Origin: Sulfurospirillum sp. UBA6790
GTDB taxonomy: Bacteria; Campylobacterota; Campylobacteria; Campylobacterales; Sulfurospirillaceae
Reading direction: 5' to 3'
Assembly (NCBI GenBank): GCA_002452855.1
Contig: DKFS01000069.1
Coordinates: 1-64,000 of the forward strand
Length of the DNA: 64,000 nucleotides
Shown here: positions 33,982-42,732 of the stretch, in pieces
Numbering within the stretch: position 1 is the stretch's first letter
Layout: each line of letters opens with the position of its first letter
Notes under the pieces: generated by a model
The model's database searches: none
Seen by the model: the letters and a program-made list of their open reading frames with translations, nothing else
Told to the model about the DNA's origin: nothing
Translations under genes and position numbers: made by a program

Positions 33982-34077
33982 CTACGCTTTTTTTGCCTTT
34001 TTCTCTTCACGTTTCTCTTTTAACGACTTCTCAGGTTTCTTCTTGACTTCTTTTTTGACATCTTTACCTTTTGCCAT
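33982..34077 (-). CDS. 31-residue lysine-rich small protein
   Basis: Begins MAKGKDVKKEVKKKPEKS and continues as a highly charged K/E helix ending KKAKKA. An AAAGGAG site lies 6 bases before the ATG and a strong hairpin follows the stop, so it has the complete outfit of a gene despite its length. Net charge is strongly positive, which suggests nucleic acid or ribosome binding; function unknown. It fills the 458-bp gap between the ABM gene and the Crp/Fnr gene. Confidence 0.65.
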   Translation of the reverse strand: MAKGKDVKKEVKKKPEKSLKEKREEKKAKKA

Positions 34078-34179
34078 GCTTTCTCCTTTTTGAAGTGGGT
34101 TAATACGTTTAAAATTGTATAGGAGTTAGGCTTAAAAGGAATAACAAAGCTTACACAAAAAAATTCTATAGCATAAATC

Positions 34180-34193
34180 TTGATATCTATCAA
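34180..34193. promoter_or_regulatory. FNR-type box upstream of the Crp/Fnr gene
   Basis: TTGAT-ATCT-ATCAA, a perfect match to the classical FNR consensus. Twenty-two bases separate it from a TATATT hexamer (34216-34221), placing the centre at about -41.5 from a start near 34228: class II activator geometry, suggesting autoregulation. Confidence 0.75.
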
Positions 34194-34252
34194 GGACATG
34201 CCCTATTTTTTATTATATATTTTTAAAAATTCATCGTCAAAAAAGAATTACA

Positions 34253-34912
34253 ATGATAAAAATTGAAAATCTTCCTTATTTCTCACATCTCAATCGCACT
34301 GAACTTGAAAAAATAAAAAAATGTTGCACGCTTAAAAAATATACATCTGATGATATACTTTTTTATGAAGGCGAAAGGCCACAGTATCTTTACATTCTTT
34401 TAAAAGGTACGCTTAAAGTGTATCAAACAACCGCCAAAGCAAATCATATTTTCATTCTTTTTTTGACACAACCGGGTGAAATCATCGGAGATTACGCTTT
34501 GTATGCCAAGAGTCCTTATCCTAACACCGCACAATTTGTCACCGAAGGAGAAGTGCTTAAGATAAATTTTTTCCCTATCCAAAAAGAGATGTTCAACAAT
34601 GCTATTTTAAACTTCCATATCATCCAATCTCTCACAAAAAAACAAAGAGTTTTTTTAAATGTCATCCATAATGAAATTAGTACCAATACAGAAGCGAAAG
34701 TTGCAAAATTTTTACTCGATAACGAACCCCTTGTTCAAACACTTAAACAAATCGAAATAGCTTCCATCCTCAATACAACGCCTGAAACACTCTCACGCAT
34801 GCTTTCAAAATTCAAATCTTTAGGATTGATTCATATTGACACCAAGCACATCATCACTTTACAAAAAAAAGAAGCTCTTCAAACCTATTATCGTACCATT
34901 GTGCAAAATTGA
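34253..34912 (+). CDS. Crp/Fnr-family transcription regulator
   Basis: 219 residues: cyclic-nucleotide-binding-like beta roll (about 10-120), dimer helix and C-terminal winged helix. The recognition helix T-P-E178-T-L-S181-R182-M-L has the Glu, Ser and Arg that in E. coli FNR read TTGAT, in line with the boxes nearby. It lacks FNR's N-terminal cysteine set (only C24-C25), so it is not a simple [4Fe-4S] oxygen sensor; the ligand is unknown (haem, nitric oxide or other). Likely controls itself, the exporter operon and a chemoreceptor. Confidence 0.9.
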   Translation: MIKIENLPYFSHLNRTELEKIKKCCTLKKYTSDDILFYEGERPQYLYILLKGTLKVYQTTAKANHIFILFLTQPGEIIGDYALYAKSPYPNTAQFVTEGEVLKINFFPIQKEMFNNAILNFHIIQSLTKKQRVFLNVIHNEISTNTEAKVAKFLLDNEPLVQTLKQIEIASILNTTPETLSRMLSKFKSLGLIHIDTKHIITLQKKEALQTYYRTIVQN

Positions 34913-34922
34913 TTCATATCAA
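34909..34922. promoter_or_regulatory. FNR-type box upstream of the tolC-exporter operon
   Basis: TTGAT-TCAT-ATCAA overlapping the stop codon of the regulator gene. A perfect TATAAT (34945-34950) follows after 22 bases, the same spacing as at 34180. Confidence 0.75.
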
Positions 34923-34980
34923 GTCAAGGACAAATGGCATAATGTATAATGCCTTAGAGTAAAAGATAGGAGAGCTTATA

Positions 34981-36255
34981 ATGACATTATTGCGAACCGT
35001 TATTTTAATCTTTTTGACACTGCAAACGCTGTTTGGAAAAACACTTTCACTGCAAGAAGCGATTGATGCTACGCTTTTAACGCATCCCGATGCTAAACTC
35101 GCGCTGTATCAATTAAACATGGCGTATGAAACGCTTGGCATCACAAAAGCGGCCACCTATCCTGAGCTTAGCGTGAATGCAGAATATTACCCCACCAAAA
35201 CACTCGTTTCACAAAACAATGGCAATTTTGTAACACGGAATCATTTTTCAACGCATTTAGATGTAACGATGACCTATACGTTGTGGGATTTTGGTCGTAC
35301 ACAAAAACGCATAGATGCGGCACAACAAGATGCAGAGTCTGCTTTAGCGCTGAATGAAAACGCCAAAGCATTGCTGGGCGAAAGAGTCTGGCAAGCGTAC
35401 TATTCACTCGCATACCTTCAACGCGTCAACACGGCCAATGCCCTCTCTCTTGCCTTTTACCAAGCACTCTACGATCAATCGCGTCAAATGAAAACTGTGG
35501 GACTCAAAACCGAAGCCGATAGCGAACGTTTTTATGCTTCGTTGCTGGACGCCAAAGATTTACTGGAAACCAGTCGCAATGAAGAGCGTAAATATACCCA
35601 TTTACTGAGCATGCTCACCGGTTTTTTGGAACAGGACATTCGTATTGAAGATGATTTTACAGCACTTTCGCACACCACGTTACCCTCTTTCCCCGATACC
35701 AAGTGGCGACAGATGCTCAAAGAGTATAACGCTGAACTTGAAGCCTTAGGCGCTAAAATCAAGCAAAGTCAATCACTCTATGAATCATCCAAAGCAGAAA
35801 ATTATGGCACCATTCTTTTCGCGGGTTCTTTGGGTAGTGATACCTCCATCTCCTCTTATTCAAGCAATCAAATTGGCATTAAAGCCTCCATTCCTCTTTT
35901 AACCGGCGGGAGGATTTCCCATCAAATCGAAAAAGATAGAGTCGGTATTTTAGTGGCAGAAGAAGCATTGCGAGCGCGTGAATTAACGCTTTGGCAAGAG
36001 TTGTATGAAGCCATTTTAGATACAAAACGATTAGATACAACCATTGAGGCTAAGCAAATGGCAGCACAGGCGCTTTCCAAAACCGTTGCCATTACCCAAG
36101 GGCGTTACAAAGAGGGGTTAGCCACGTACATTGAAGTGCTTGAAGCCCAACATGCTTACGACAATGCCACCATTGCTCAAAGTGCCGCTATGTTGCAAAA
36201 AATAGCCTCTTTAGCCCATATTAAAAGACTCATTCCAAAAGGAGCTTCCCTATGA
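34981..36255 (+). CDS. TolC-family outer-membrane efflux protein
   Basis: 424 residues with a signal peptide (ends LFG-K) and two repeated helical-hairpin/beta-strand halves typical of TolC (SLQEAIDATLLTHPD; GRYKEGLATYIEVLEAQHAYDNA near the C-terminus). It forms the outer-membrane channel for the exporter encoded by the next three genes, with which it overlaps by 4 bp. RBS AGGAGAG. Predicted to be under Crp/Fnr control. Confidence 0.9.
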   Translation: MTLLRTVILIFLTLQTLFGKTLSLQEAIDATLLTHPDAKLALYQLNMAYETLGITKAATYPELSVNAEYYPTKTLVSQNNGNFVTRNHFSTHLDVTMTYTLWDFGRTQKRIDAAQQDAESALALNENAKALLGERVWQAYYSLAYLQRVNTANALSLAFYQALYDQSRQMKTVGLKTEADSERFYASLLDAKDLLETSRNEERKYTHLLSMLTGFLEQDIRIEDDFTALSHTTLPSFPDTKWRQMLKEYNAELEALGAKIKQSQSLYESSKAENYGTILFAGSLGSDTSISSYSSNQIGIKASIPLLTGGRISHQIEKDRVGILVAEEALRARELTLWQELYEAILDTKRLDTTIEAKQMAAQALSKTVAITQGRYKEGLATYIEVLEAQHAYDNATIAQSAAMLQKIASLAHIKRLIPKGASL

Positions 36256-37400
36256 ACAGGGCGTCTGTTATGAAAAATACATTGATTTTAGTGGCGATTA
36301 TGGCCATTGGAAGCTTTTTTTATTTTAAAGTGTATCTGCCGAAGATCACATTTGCTTCCATCTCGCCCCTTGTTCAAGATGTCAATGAAACCGCTTTTGG
36401 GGTTGGAACGATTGAAGCGAAAGAGACGATCGTGTTAGCACCTAAAACAACAACAAAAGTGCTCTCCCTTTTTGCCGATCAAGGTGAAACGGTTGCGAAA
36501 GGAAAGGTGCTTGCGGTGATGGATCCCTCTGATCTGCTCGCGTCCAAAGAAGAAGCCTTGATGGCGATGAAAAAGAGCCAGATGTCACTGCTTTCCCAAC
36601 AAAGTCTCCTTAAAGATTTGGAAGCCAAATATCATTTAGCACGCACAACGCTGATTCGCTATCAACACCTCATTTCGGAAGGTTTTGTGGCACAAGCGGA
36701 GTTAGATACGGCGTTTTCAGCCGAACAAAGCGCCAAAGCCCTCGTGGAAAATGCAACGTGGCAAGTAAACCTTATGCAGGCCGACATCGCACGAAATGAA
36801 GCTCTTGTGAAAAGCAACAACGCCAAAATTGAGGATCTTACGTTAAAAGCTCCTGAGAATATGGTGGTTCTTTCTCGTGATGCCGAAGTGGGAAGCACCG
36901 TTCTTTCGGGCTCACCTGTCTTTCGACTGATCAATCCAAACTCCATTTGGGTTAAAATCTATATCAATGAACGACAAAGCGGAACGTTACATGTAGGACA
37001 ATCTGCCTCGATTACCCTACGTTCACACTCTTCAACGCCTTATCGTGGGCACATCGCACGCATTGGGCTGGAGAGTGATCGCACCACAGAAGAGCGAGAG
37101 GTTGACATTGCGTTTGATCAGCCACAACACCCTCTTTACGTGGGAGAACGGGCGGAAGCGACGATTGAGCTGGCACAGCATACCCGTGTCTTAACCCTTC
37201 CGCTTTTAGCGCTTACAACACATCAAGGTGTCAAAGGTGTTTGGCTTGCCAACGAGGGACATGCACATTTTAAACCGCTAAGTTTTCAGACAATCAGTGC
37301 CAATGGTCTCATCATAGTCACCGAAGGCGTAACGGAGAAAGACACCATTCTTGTACCTGCGGGACGCGACATAACGGAAGGTATGCGAGTTAAACTATGA
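36252..37400 (+). CDS. Periplasmic adaptor (HlyD/MacA/DevB-like membrane fusion protein)
   Basis: 382 residues: N-terminal membrane helix (about 9-27), a lipoyl half-domain (GVGTIEAKETIVLAPKTTTKVLSLFADQGETVAKG), a coiled-coil hairpin (about 100-185), the second lipoyl half (LKAPENMVVLSRDAEVGSTVLSG) and beta-barrel domains. It links the inner-membrane ABC permease to TolC. Both gene borders overlap by 4 bp, so the four-gene operon is tightly coupled. Confidence 0.9.
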   Translation: MNRASVMKNTLILVAIMAIGSFFYFKVYLPKITFASISPLVQDVNETAFGVGTIEAKETIVLAPKTTTKVLSLFADQGETVAKGKVLAVMDPSDLLASKEEALMAMKKSQMSLLSQQSLLKDLEAKYHLARTTLIRYQHLISEGFVAQAELDTAFSAEQSAKALVENATWQVNLMQADIARNEALVKSNNAKIEDLTLKAPENMVVLSRDAEVGSTVLSGSPVFRLINPNSIWVKIYINERQSGTLHVGQSASITLRSHSSTPYRGHIARIGLESDRTTEEREVDIAFDQPQHPLYVGERAEATIELAQHTRVLTLPLLALTTHQGVKGVWLANEGHAHFKPLSFQTISANGLIIVTEGVTEKDTILVPAGRDITEGMRVKL

Positions 37401-38533
37401 TCAATTTAGCACAAAGAGATATCACCCACTCTTTGGGTAAATTTCTCACAACAGCGGCTGGTGTTGGAATGCTTTTAGGCGTTGTTTTAATTATGATTGG
37501 TGTGTATCGAGGATTGGTGGATGATGCCAATATTTTACTCAAAGATACCCACGCTGATTTATGGATTGTGCAACAAGACACACTAGGTCCTTTTGCCGAG
37601 AATTCACGTATTCACGAGGATATCAAATACCAAATGAAAGCCTTCGAAGGTGTCAAAGATGTTTCAGCTGTTACCTTTCAAAGTCTGCAACTCTACCGTA
37701 ACCATCAAGCGATTAGAGTCTTTGCGATGGGCTATGATGTTGGCTCCTTTTATACACCCCATCTTCTAATCGAAGGAAGACCTATTATTGCCTCTCATTT
37801 TGAAATGATCGTGGATAAAAAAACAGGCTTTAAACTGCATGATACCATTGCTATCGGAAGAGATATTTTTACCGTTGTAGGTATTACTAAAGATTCTGTT
37901 TCTTCGAGTGGCGATTTGATGGTCTATTTTTCGCTCCCTGATGCTCAAAAACTCCAATTTCTCTCAAGCAATGAGCAAATACGAAACGACCGCGCACGAG
38001 GCAATAAAGACACAACAACCACAACAGCCAATGCCATTATCGCAACATTAAACGAAGGGGTGGATGCCACAAAATTAACCCATGAAATAGAGCGATGGAA
38101 ACATGTTAAAGTTTTTACACAAGAAGAACAATCAATCATTTTAACTAAAAATCTTATCGAACGTTCCGCCAAACAAATCGGCATGTTTACAGTCATTTTA
38201 TTACTGGTAGCTTCTGTTATTATCTCTTTAATTATTTATACCATGACAATGGGGAAAATCAAAGAAATTGCTATTTTAAAACTTATTGGCGCTTCTAATG
38301 TAGTGATTGTCAAAATGATAGTACAACAATCGGTCCTTTTGGGGATATTAGCCTTTTTGGCGGCAAATATCTTCTCTCATACTTTAGTGGATTTATTCCC
38401 CAAAAGAACCATTCTTATAAGTTCTGATGCCTTAATGCTTCTGCTTGTAGTCATCATTGTTAGTATTTTAGGCTCGCTTTTTGGTGTGCGTTCAGCCCTT
38501 AAAATCGATCCTGCTAGTGCCATTGGAGGTTAA
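37397..38533 (+). CDS. ABC transporter permease, FtsX/MacB/DevC-like
   Basis: 378 residues with the four-helix FtsX plan: TM1 at about 20-42, a periplasmic domain of ~210 residues, then TM2-TM4 between 255 and 370. The small size and separate ATPase gene resemble DevC of the DevBCA exporters and LolCE-type mechanotransmission proteins more than fused MacB. It probably exports a lipid, peptide or glycolipid; substrate not deducible. Confidence 0.88.
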   Translation: MINLAQRDITHSLGKFLTTAAGVGMLLGVVLIMIGVYRGLVDDANILLKDTHADLWIVQQDTLGPFAENSRIHEDIKYQMKAFEGVKDVSAVTFQSLQLYRNHQAIRVFAMGYDVGSFYTPHLLIEGRPIIASHFEMIVDKKTGFKLHDTIAIGRDIFTVVGITKDSVSSSGDLMVYFSLPDAQKLQFLSSNEQIRNDRARGNKDTTTTTANAIIATLNEGVDATKLTHEIERWKHVKVFTQEEQSIILTKNLIERSAKQIGMFTVILLLVASVIISLIIYTMTMGKIKEIAILKLIGASNVVIVKMIVQQSVLLGILAFLAANIFSHTLVDLFPKRTILISSDALMLLLVVIIVSILGSLFGVRSALKIDPASAIGG

Positions 38534-38534
38534 T

Positions 38535-39245
38535 ATGAAACCATCTCATCAAAGCGTCATCAAAGTAGAACAACTTTCCAAAACCTATGGAAAAGGCGAT
38601 AATGCTGTCATGGCCATTAAAGAATGCTCGTTTGAAATTTTCAAGGGAGAAACCGTTGCGCTTTTAGGCCCCAGTGGGTCGGGTAAAACAACGCTCATCA
38701 CCATGATAGGGTGCATCACGGAACCAACACAGGGGAAATTATATCTGGATGGTGAACTCATATATGATCAACACTGGCGCATCAACGATACACGGAAATT
38801 GCGACGTCAAAAAATCGGCTTTATCTTCCAATCGCACAATCTCATCCCCTTTTTAAACGTCGAAGAAAACATAACACTTGTTCCGCTGATGAACAAGACG
38901 AATACCAAAGAAGCGACTCTTAAAGCGAAAGAGCTGTTGGAGTATTTGGGGGTGGGAAACAAACTCACCGCGATGCCCTCACAACTTTCAGGCGGACAAA
39001 GTCAACGCGTCGCCATCGCAAGATCTCTGGCCAATAATCCCAAAATCATTTTAGCCGATGAACCCACAGCCGCCTTGGATGCAGAACGAGCTCTTTCTGT
39101 GATGCATTTACTGAAAAAACTTGCCACCGAACAAGACGTTGCCATTTTAGTCGTCACGCATGATGAACGAATGATTCCGTTATTTGACAGAATTATTCGT
39201 GTGAATGATGGATATGTGAGCGAAGATACCCAGAAAATGTCCTAA
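38535..39245 (+). CDS. ABC transporter ATP-binding protein (LolD/DevA-like)
   Basis: 236 residues. Walker A LLGPSGSGKTTL, Q loop FIFQSHNL, signature QLSGGQSQRVAIARSLA, Walker B IILADEPTAALD and the switch His in VVTHDE are all intact. Start at 38535 with RBS GGAGG; the longer frame overlaps the permease. It energises the tripartite exporter by mechanotransmission. Last gene of the operon. Confidence 0.94.
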   Translation: MKPSHQSVIKVEQLSKTYGKGDNAVMAIKECSFEIFKGETVALLGPSGSGKTTLITMIGCITEPTQGKLYLDGELIYDQHWRINDTRKLRRQKIGFIFQSHNLIPFLNVEENITLVPLMNKTNTKEATLKAKELLEYLGVGNKLTAMPSQLSGGQSQRVAIARSLANNPKIILADEPTAALDAERALSVMHLLKKLATEQDVAILVVTHDERMIPLFDRIIRVNDGYVSEDTQKMS

Positions 39246-39388
39246 TATTTTTGACTCTGTGCTCTTTTTGATCATTTTTTTATTTTACATGTTTGAGGAA
39301 TGAAATCAAGGACAACAGTAACTGAGCTTTATCTTTACTAGACTTCTCCCGTTTTTTAGTATAATCCCCCATTATATTAAGGTAGACG

Positions 39389-40084
39389 ATGCGAACAATG
39401 TACGGCGATAGAGCGAAATGTTACCACTGTTATAGACCTAAAAGTTCGTGTATATGTAGCCACATTCGCCCTATTGAGACACAGACAAAATTTATCATTT
39501 TGATGCACCCAAAAGAGTTTAAAAAGACCAAAAATGGCACGGGGCATCTCACGCACCTTTCACTTCCAAACTCTGAACTGTTTATGGGCATCGACTTTAG
39601 TGACAATGCGCGCATCAATGAGATTATCGCAACGCATGAGAGTTTCATTCTCTATCCTTCTAAGCATGCTATCAACCTCAGCCACCAAAATCCGCTTGAG
39701 AAAACCCCTTTACATGTAAAAAAACCGATGGCGATTTTTCTCATTGATTCAACATGGGCATGTTCACTAAAAATGATGCGGGAGAGTAAAAATCTGCATG
39801 CGCTTGCTCATATTAGTTTTGACGCCACGAAGCGTTCTGAATTTAAAATCAAAGAGCAACCTCTAGCGTATTGTCTCTCGACCATCGAATCCACGCTCAC
39901 CGTGTTAGAATTGCTAACGAAGTGGCGCATTGAGATGATTTCACATGAAAAGCTGGCGTCTTTTCTCACCCCTTTTCATGCGATGATTGACTATCAACTG
40001 CGCTGTATTGAAAGCGCTTCTAACCAAGCGAAATGTTTTAAAGAGAGTATTGGAATTGATACATATCAATGCAATAAATTTTAA
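39389..40084 (+). CDS. DTW-domain tRNA-uridine aminocarboxypropyltransferase
   Basis: 231 residues. N-terminal CYHCYRPKSSCICSHI zinc-binding cysteines, then LMHPKEF, and the family motif here as D-S-T-W (FLIDSTWACSLKMM). TapT/TuaA enzymes add an aminocarboxypropyl group (acp3U) to tRNA uridine using SAM. RBS AAGG upstream. The 3' end of the gene contains the FNR-type box of the following chemoreceptor, and a TTTACATGTAAA copy at 39709. Confidence 0.88.
   Translation: MRTMYGDRAKCYHCYRPKSSCICSHIRPIETQTKFIILMHPKEFKKTKNGTGHLTHLSLPNSELFMGIDFSDNARINEIIATHESFILYPSKHAINLSHQNPLEKTPLHVKKPMAIFLIDSTWACSLKMMRESKNLHALAHISFDATKRSEFKIKEQPLAYCLSTIESTLTVLELLTKWRIEMISHEKLASFLTPFHAMIDYQLRCIESASNQAKCFKESIGIDTYQCNKF
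40056..40069. promoter_or_regulatory. FNR-type box upstream of a chemoreceptor, inside the tRNA-modification gene
   Basis: TTGAT-ACAT-ATCAA with a TATATT hexamer (40092-40097) 22 bases downstream, the same geometry as the two boxes at 34 kb. It sits within the coding 3' end of the preceding gene. Confidence 0.7.
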
Positions 40085-40127
40085 ATAGGACTATATTTCT
40101 CTTAAATAAATTATTTGAGAGGACTTT

Positions 40128-41270
40128 ATGAAATCACTTTTTTTTCGAATGCGTACCATTCATATCGTTGCATTTTTACTACTACCCATCAACGCTTTCT
40201 TTTTTACGGAGAGTGTTATTGGCGCAACCATTCAATACATTTTAGCGGCTATTTTAATCATTCATGATATTGATGAGAAAAAATGGGGTGTCGATGTCAG
40301 TCGAAAGATTAACACATCGCTTGCTTCAATGGACTTGACGAAAGAAATTTCCATCGATACCAGTTTTAGCTCTGAATCTTCTAGCATGTTGCAATCCGTT
40401 ATTTATTTTAAAAATAAAATTAAAACTGCCATCATCGGCTTTCAAGAACATTCAAAATCGCACGATGAAATTTCATCAAAACTACAAAATATCGTCTTAT
40501 TTTTAAATTCGCAAACCAAAAAGCAACAAGTCATTTTAAATGAAAGTATCAAAAATGTGACGACCATGAACACCGTGTTTGGAAACATCAGCGCAACAGC
40601 GCAACAAAGCCGTGATGAGATGCAACAAATTGGTACTTATCTAGGCGATACACAAAAAAACATTATCGATTTGGGCGCAAAAATAAAGATTAGTGTGGAA
40701 AAAGAGACCACTTTAGTTAATGAACTCAATCAGTTGAGCAATGAAGCCAAACAGACAAAAGAGGTGCTTTCCATCATTGATGATATTGCCGATCAAACAA
40801 ATTTACTTGCACTAAATGCTGCCATAGAAGCAGCACGTGCTGGCGAACATGGTAGGGGATTTGCCGTTGTTGCCGATGAAGTACGTAATCTTGCCGAAAA
40901 AACACAAAAAAGCTTAGAAGAGATTAATCGTACTATCTCAGGCATTGTTGAGTCTATTCATACGATTAGTACGCGAATGGAACACAATGCCAAAGAAGTT
41001 TATGACTTACAAACGGTCTCTTTGGATGCCAATACGGTCATTGATAAATTGATTCTGGTATCGGATAAAAATATAATGTTATCCAATCATATTGCGCAAC
41101 AATCAGAAGCGATAGACAGTGAAACAAAAGAAGTGATGGCATCTTCAAAACAAATAGAAGCTATTTTCCATGAAAATTCATTGCAAACGGAAGAAATCAA
41201 CACCATTGCAACGGTTCTCAATAGTTGGGGAATGGAGCTTCGTGAAAAACTGAACGAATTTAAAATTTAA
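40128..41270 (+). CDS. Methyl-accepting chemotaxis protein without a periplasmic sensor
   Basis: 380 residues. Two hydrophobic helices (about 9-27 and 31-47) separated by a very short loop, then a cytoplasmic helical linker and signalling domain with [36 protein letters not shown]. There is no periplasmic ligand domain and no recognisable PAS or CZB domain, so it may sense membrane state, redox or a partner protein. An FNR-type box upstream suggests expression tied to anaerobic or nitrosative signals. Confidence 0.9.
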   Translation: MKSLFFRMRTIHIVAFLLLPINAFFFTESVIGATIQYILAAILIIHDIDEKKWGVDVSRKINTSLASMDLTKEISIDTSFSSESSSMLQSVIYFKNKIKTAIIGFQEHSKSHDEISSKLQNIVLFLNSQTKKQQVILNESIKNVTTMNTVFGNISATAQQSRDEMQQIGTYLGDTQKNIIDLGAKIKISVEKETTLVNELNQLSNEAKQTKEVLSIIDDIADQTNLLALNAAIEAARAGEHGRGFAVVADEVRNLAEKTQKSLEEINRTISGIVESIHTISTRMEHNAKEVYDLQTVSLDANTVIDKLILVSDKNIMLSNHIAQQSEAIDSETKEVMASSKQIEAIFHENSLQTEEINTIATVLNSWGMELREKLNEFKI

Positions 41271-41278
41271 TATGCAAT

Positions 41279-41314
41279 GATGAGAAAATCGTAATCGATA
41301 CGGATTTTCTCATC
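41279..41314 (+). terminator. Terminator after the chemoreceptor
   Basis: GATGAGAAAATC and GATTTTCTCATC form a perfect 12-bp stem with a 12-base loop, nine bases after the stop. Confidence 0.7.
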
Positions 41315-41389
41315 GCTTTCCCTCCGAGCTGATTTAAGCCTCAAAAATCCTAACTGCGCTATAATTTTTGAAAAACCAAAGGATGTTTT

Positions 41390-42475
41390 TTGAAAAAAAT
41401 GGTCTCTTTTTTGTTCGTTTTTCTCCTTTGCTCCCTTTCACTTCATGCGATGCCAAGCGATGCTACATTAAAAAAAATGATAGGTCATATGCTTGTCATT
41501 GGCTTTGATGATGCGGCGATTGATGCTCAAAGTTCCATCGTCAAAGAGCTTCAGACCTATGAATTAGGCGGTGTTATTTTATTTGACCGATTTTATGGAG
41601 AGAGTTCGCATATCAAAAATATCAGCTCGCCCGCACAATTACACGAACTCACCAAACAACTCAAACGCTACGCAAAAAGCCCTTTACTCATTGCCATAGA
41701 CCAAGAAGGAGGCAAAGTCGCACGGCTCAAAGCACGCGATGGATTTGAAGAGTTTCCCTCCGCAACCGCTCTTTCTAAAACATCGCCTGAACACGCCAAA
41801 AAAGTTTACACGCAAATGGCTCGTATGTTAAAAGAAGAAGGCATCACTTGCGACTTTGCTCCCGTGGTGGATTTAGCACTCAATGCTGACAATCAAGTCA
41901 TTTTCAAATTAGAACGCTCGTATGGAAAAGAGAGCCATCGTGTCGCCATGTACGCCAATATTTTTATGGAAGCCTTGCATCAACAAGGCATTATTTCCGT
42001 GCTTAAACACTTTCCGGGGCATGGATCATCGTTGGATGATTCTCACTTAGGCTTTGTCGATGTCACGCGGACATGGAGTGAAAAAGAGTTGGAGCCTTAT
42101 ACGCAATTGATTGCGACCAATCGTGTCAAAATGATCATGTCTGCCCATGTTTTCAACGCCAAACTCGACCCAACGTACCCAGCAACCCTCTCCTATGCGA
42201 CTAATACCAAATTGTTGCGAGAAACGATGCATTACCAAGGTGTGCTCATCAGTGACGATTTGCAGATGGAAGCTATTCATAATTATTATACGCTTCAAGA
42301 CACGCTTACGCTTGCAATTAATTCAGGCATTGATATGCTTTTGTTTGGCAACCAACTCTCTCATACCAATACTGACGAAATTATTGAGGCGATTTTCCTT
42401 CAAGTTAAAAATGGCACGATTTCAATTAAACGCATCATCGAAGCCAACGAGCGCATCAAAAAATTGACGCATTAA
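41390..42475 (+). CDS. Exported GH3 beta-N-acetylhexosaminidase-like protein (NagZ family)
   Basis: 361 residues with a signal peptide (MKKMVSFLFVFLLCSLSLHA). NagZ motifs: IDQEGGKVARLK, DFAPVVDLALN, LKHFPGHGSSLDDSHLG with the catalytic His-Asp loop, and nucleophile Asp in LISDDLQMEAI. It should remove N-acetylglucosamine from peptidoglycan fragments. NagZ is cytoplasmic in E. coli; export here would put muropeptide or glycan cleavage in the periplasm. Confidence 0.88.
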   Translation: MKKMVSFLFVFLLCSLSLHAMPSDATLKKMIGHMLVIGFDDAAIDAQSSIVKELQTYELGGVILFDRFYGESSHIKNISSPAQLHELTKQLKRYAKSPLLIAIDQEGGKVARLKARDGFEEFPSATALSKTSPEHAKKVYTQMARMLKEEGITCDFAPVVDLALNADNQVIFKLERSYGKESHRVAMYANIFMEALHQQGIISVLKHFPGHGSSLDDSHLGFVDVTRTWSEKELEPYTQLIATNRVKMIMSAHVFNAKLDPTYPATLSYATNTKLLRETMHYQGVLISDDLQMEAIHNYYTLQDTLTLAINSGIDMLLFGNQLSHTNTDEIIEAIFLQVKNGTISIKRIIEANERIKKLTH

Positions 42476-42732
42476 ATCTAATTTTTATCTCACTTTCGTT
42501 ATAACTTCACGTTTGTTCAAAAAAATTATTTCTTTTTCTTAAGAAAATTTTATGAGAGTGCACACTTATTGTGTAAAAAATATACATCAAAATTTTCGTT
42601 ACCGTATAATTTGTATCAAAAATACACGTATTACATTTTTTTGACATACGCAAAGGGCACGTTTTTCAAAAAAGTCTCTTTGAGGTCACTTTGGGCTTTT
42701 AGAATAGATTTATCTTATAATAAGGAATACAA

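Noticed and set aside
39276..39294. Further FNR-type box upstream of the DTW gene (TTTTGATCATTTTT)
   Set aside because: The second half-site does not match ATCAA at the right spacing.
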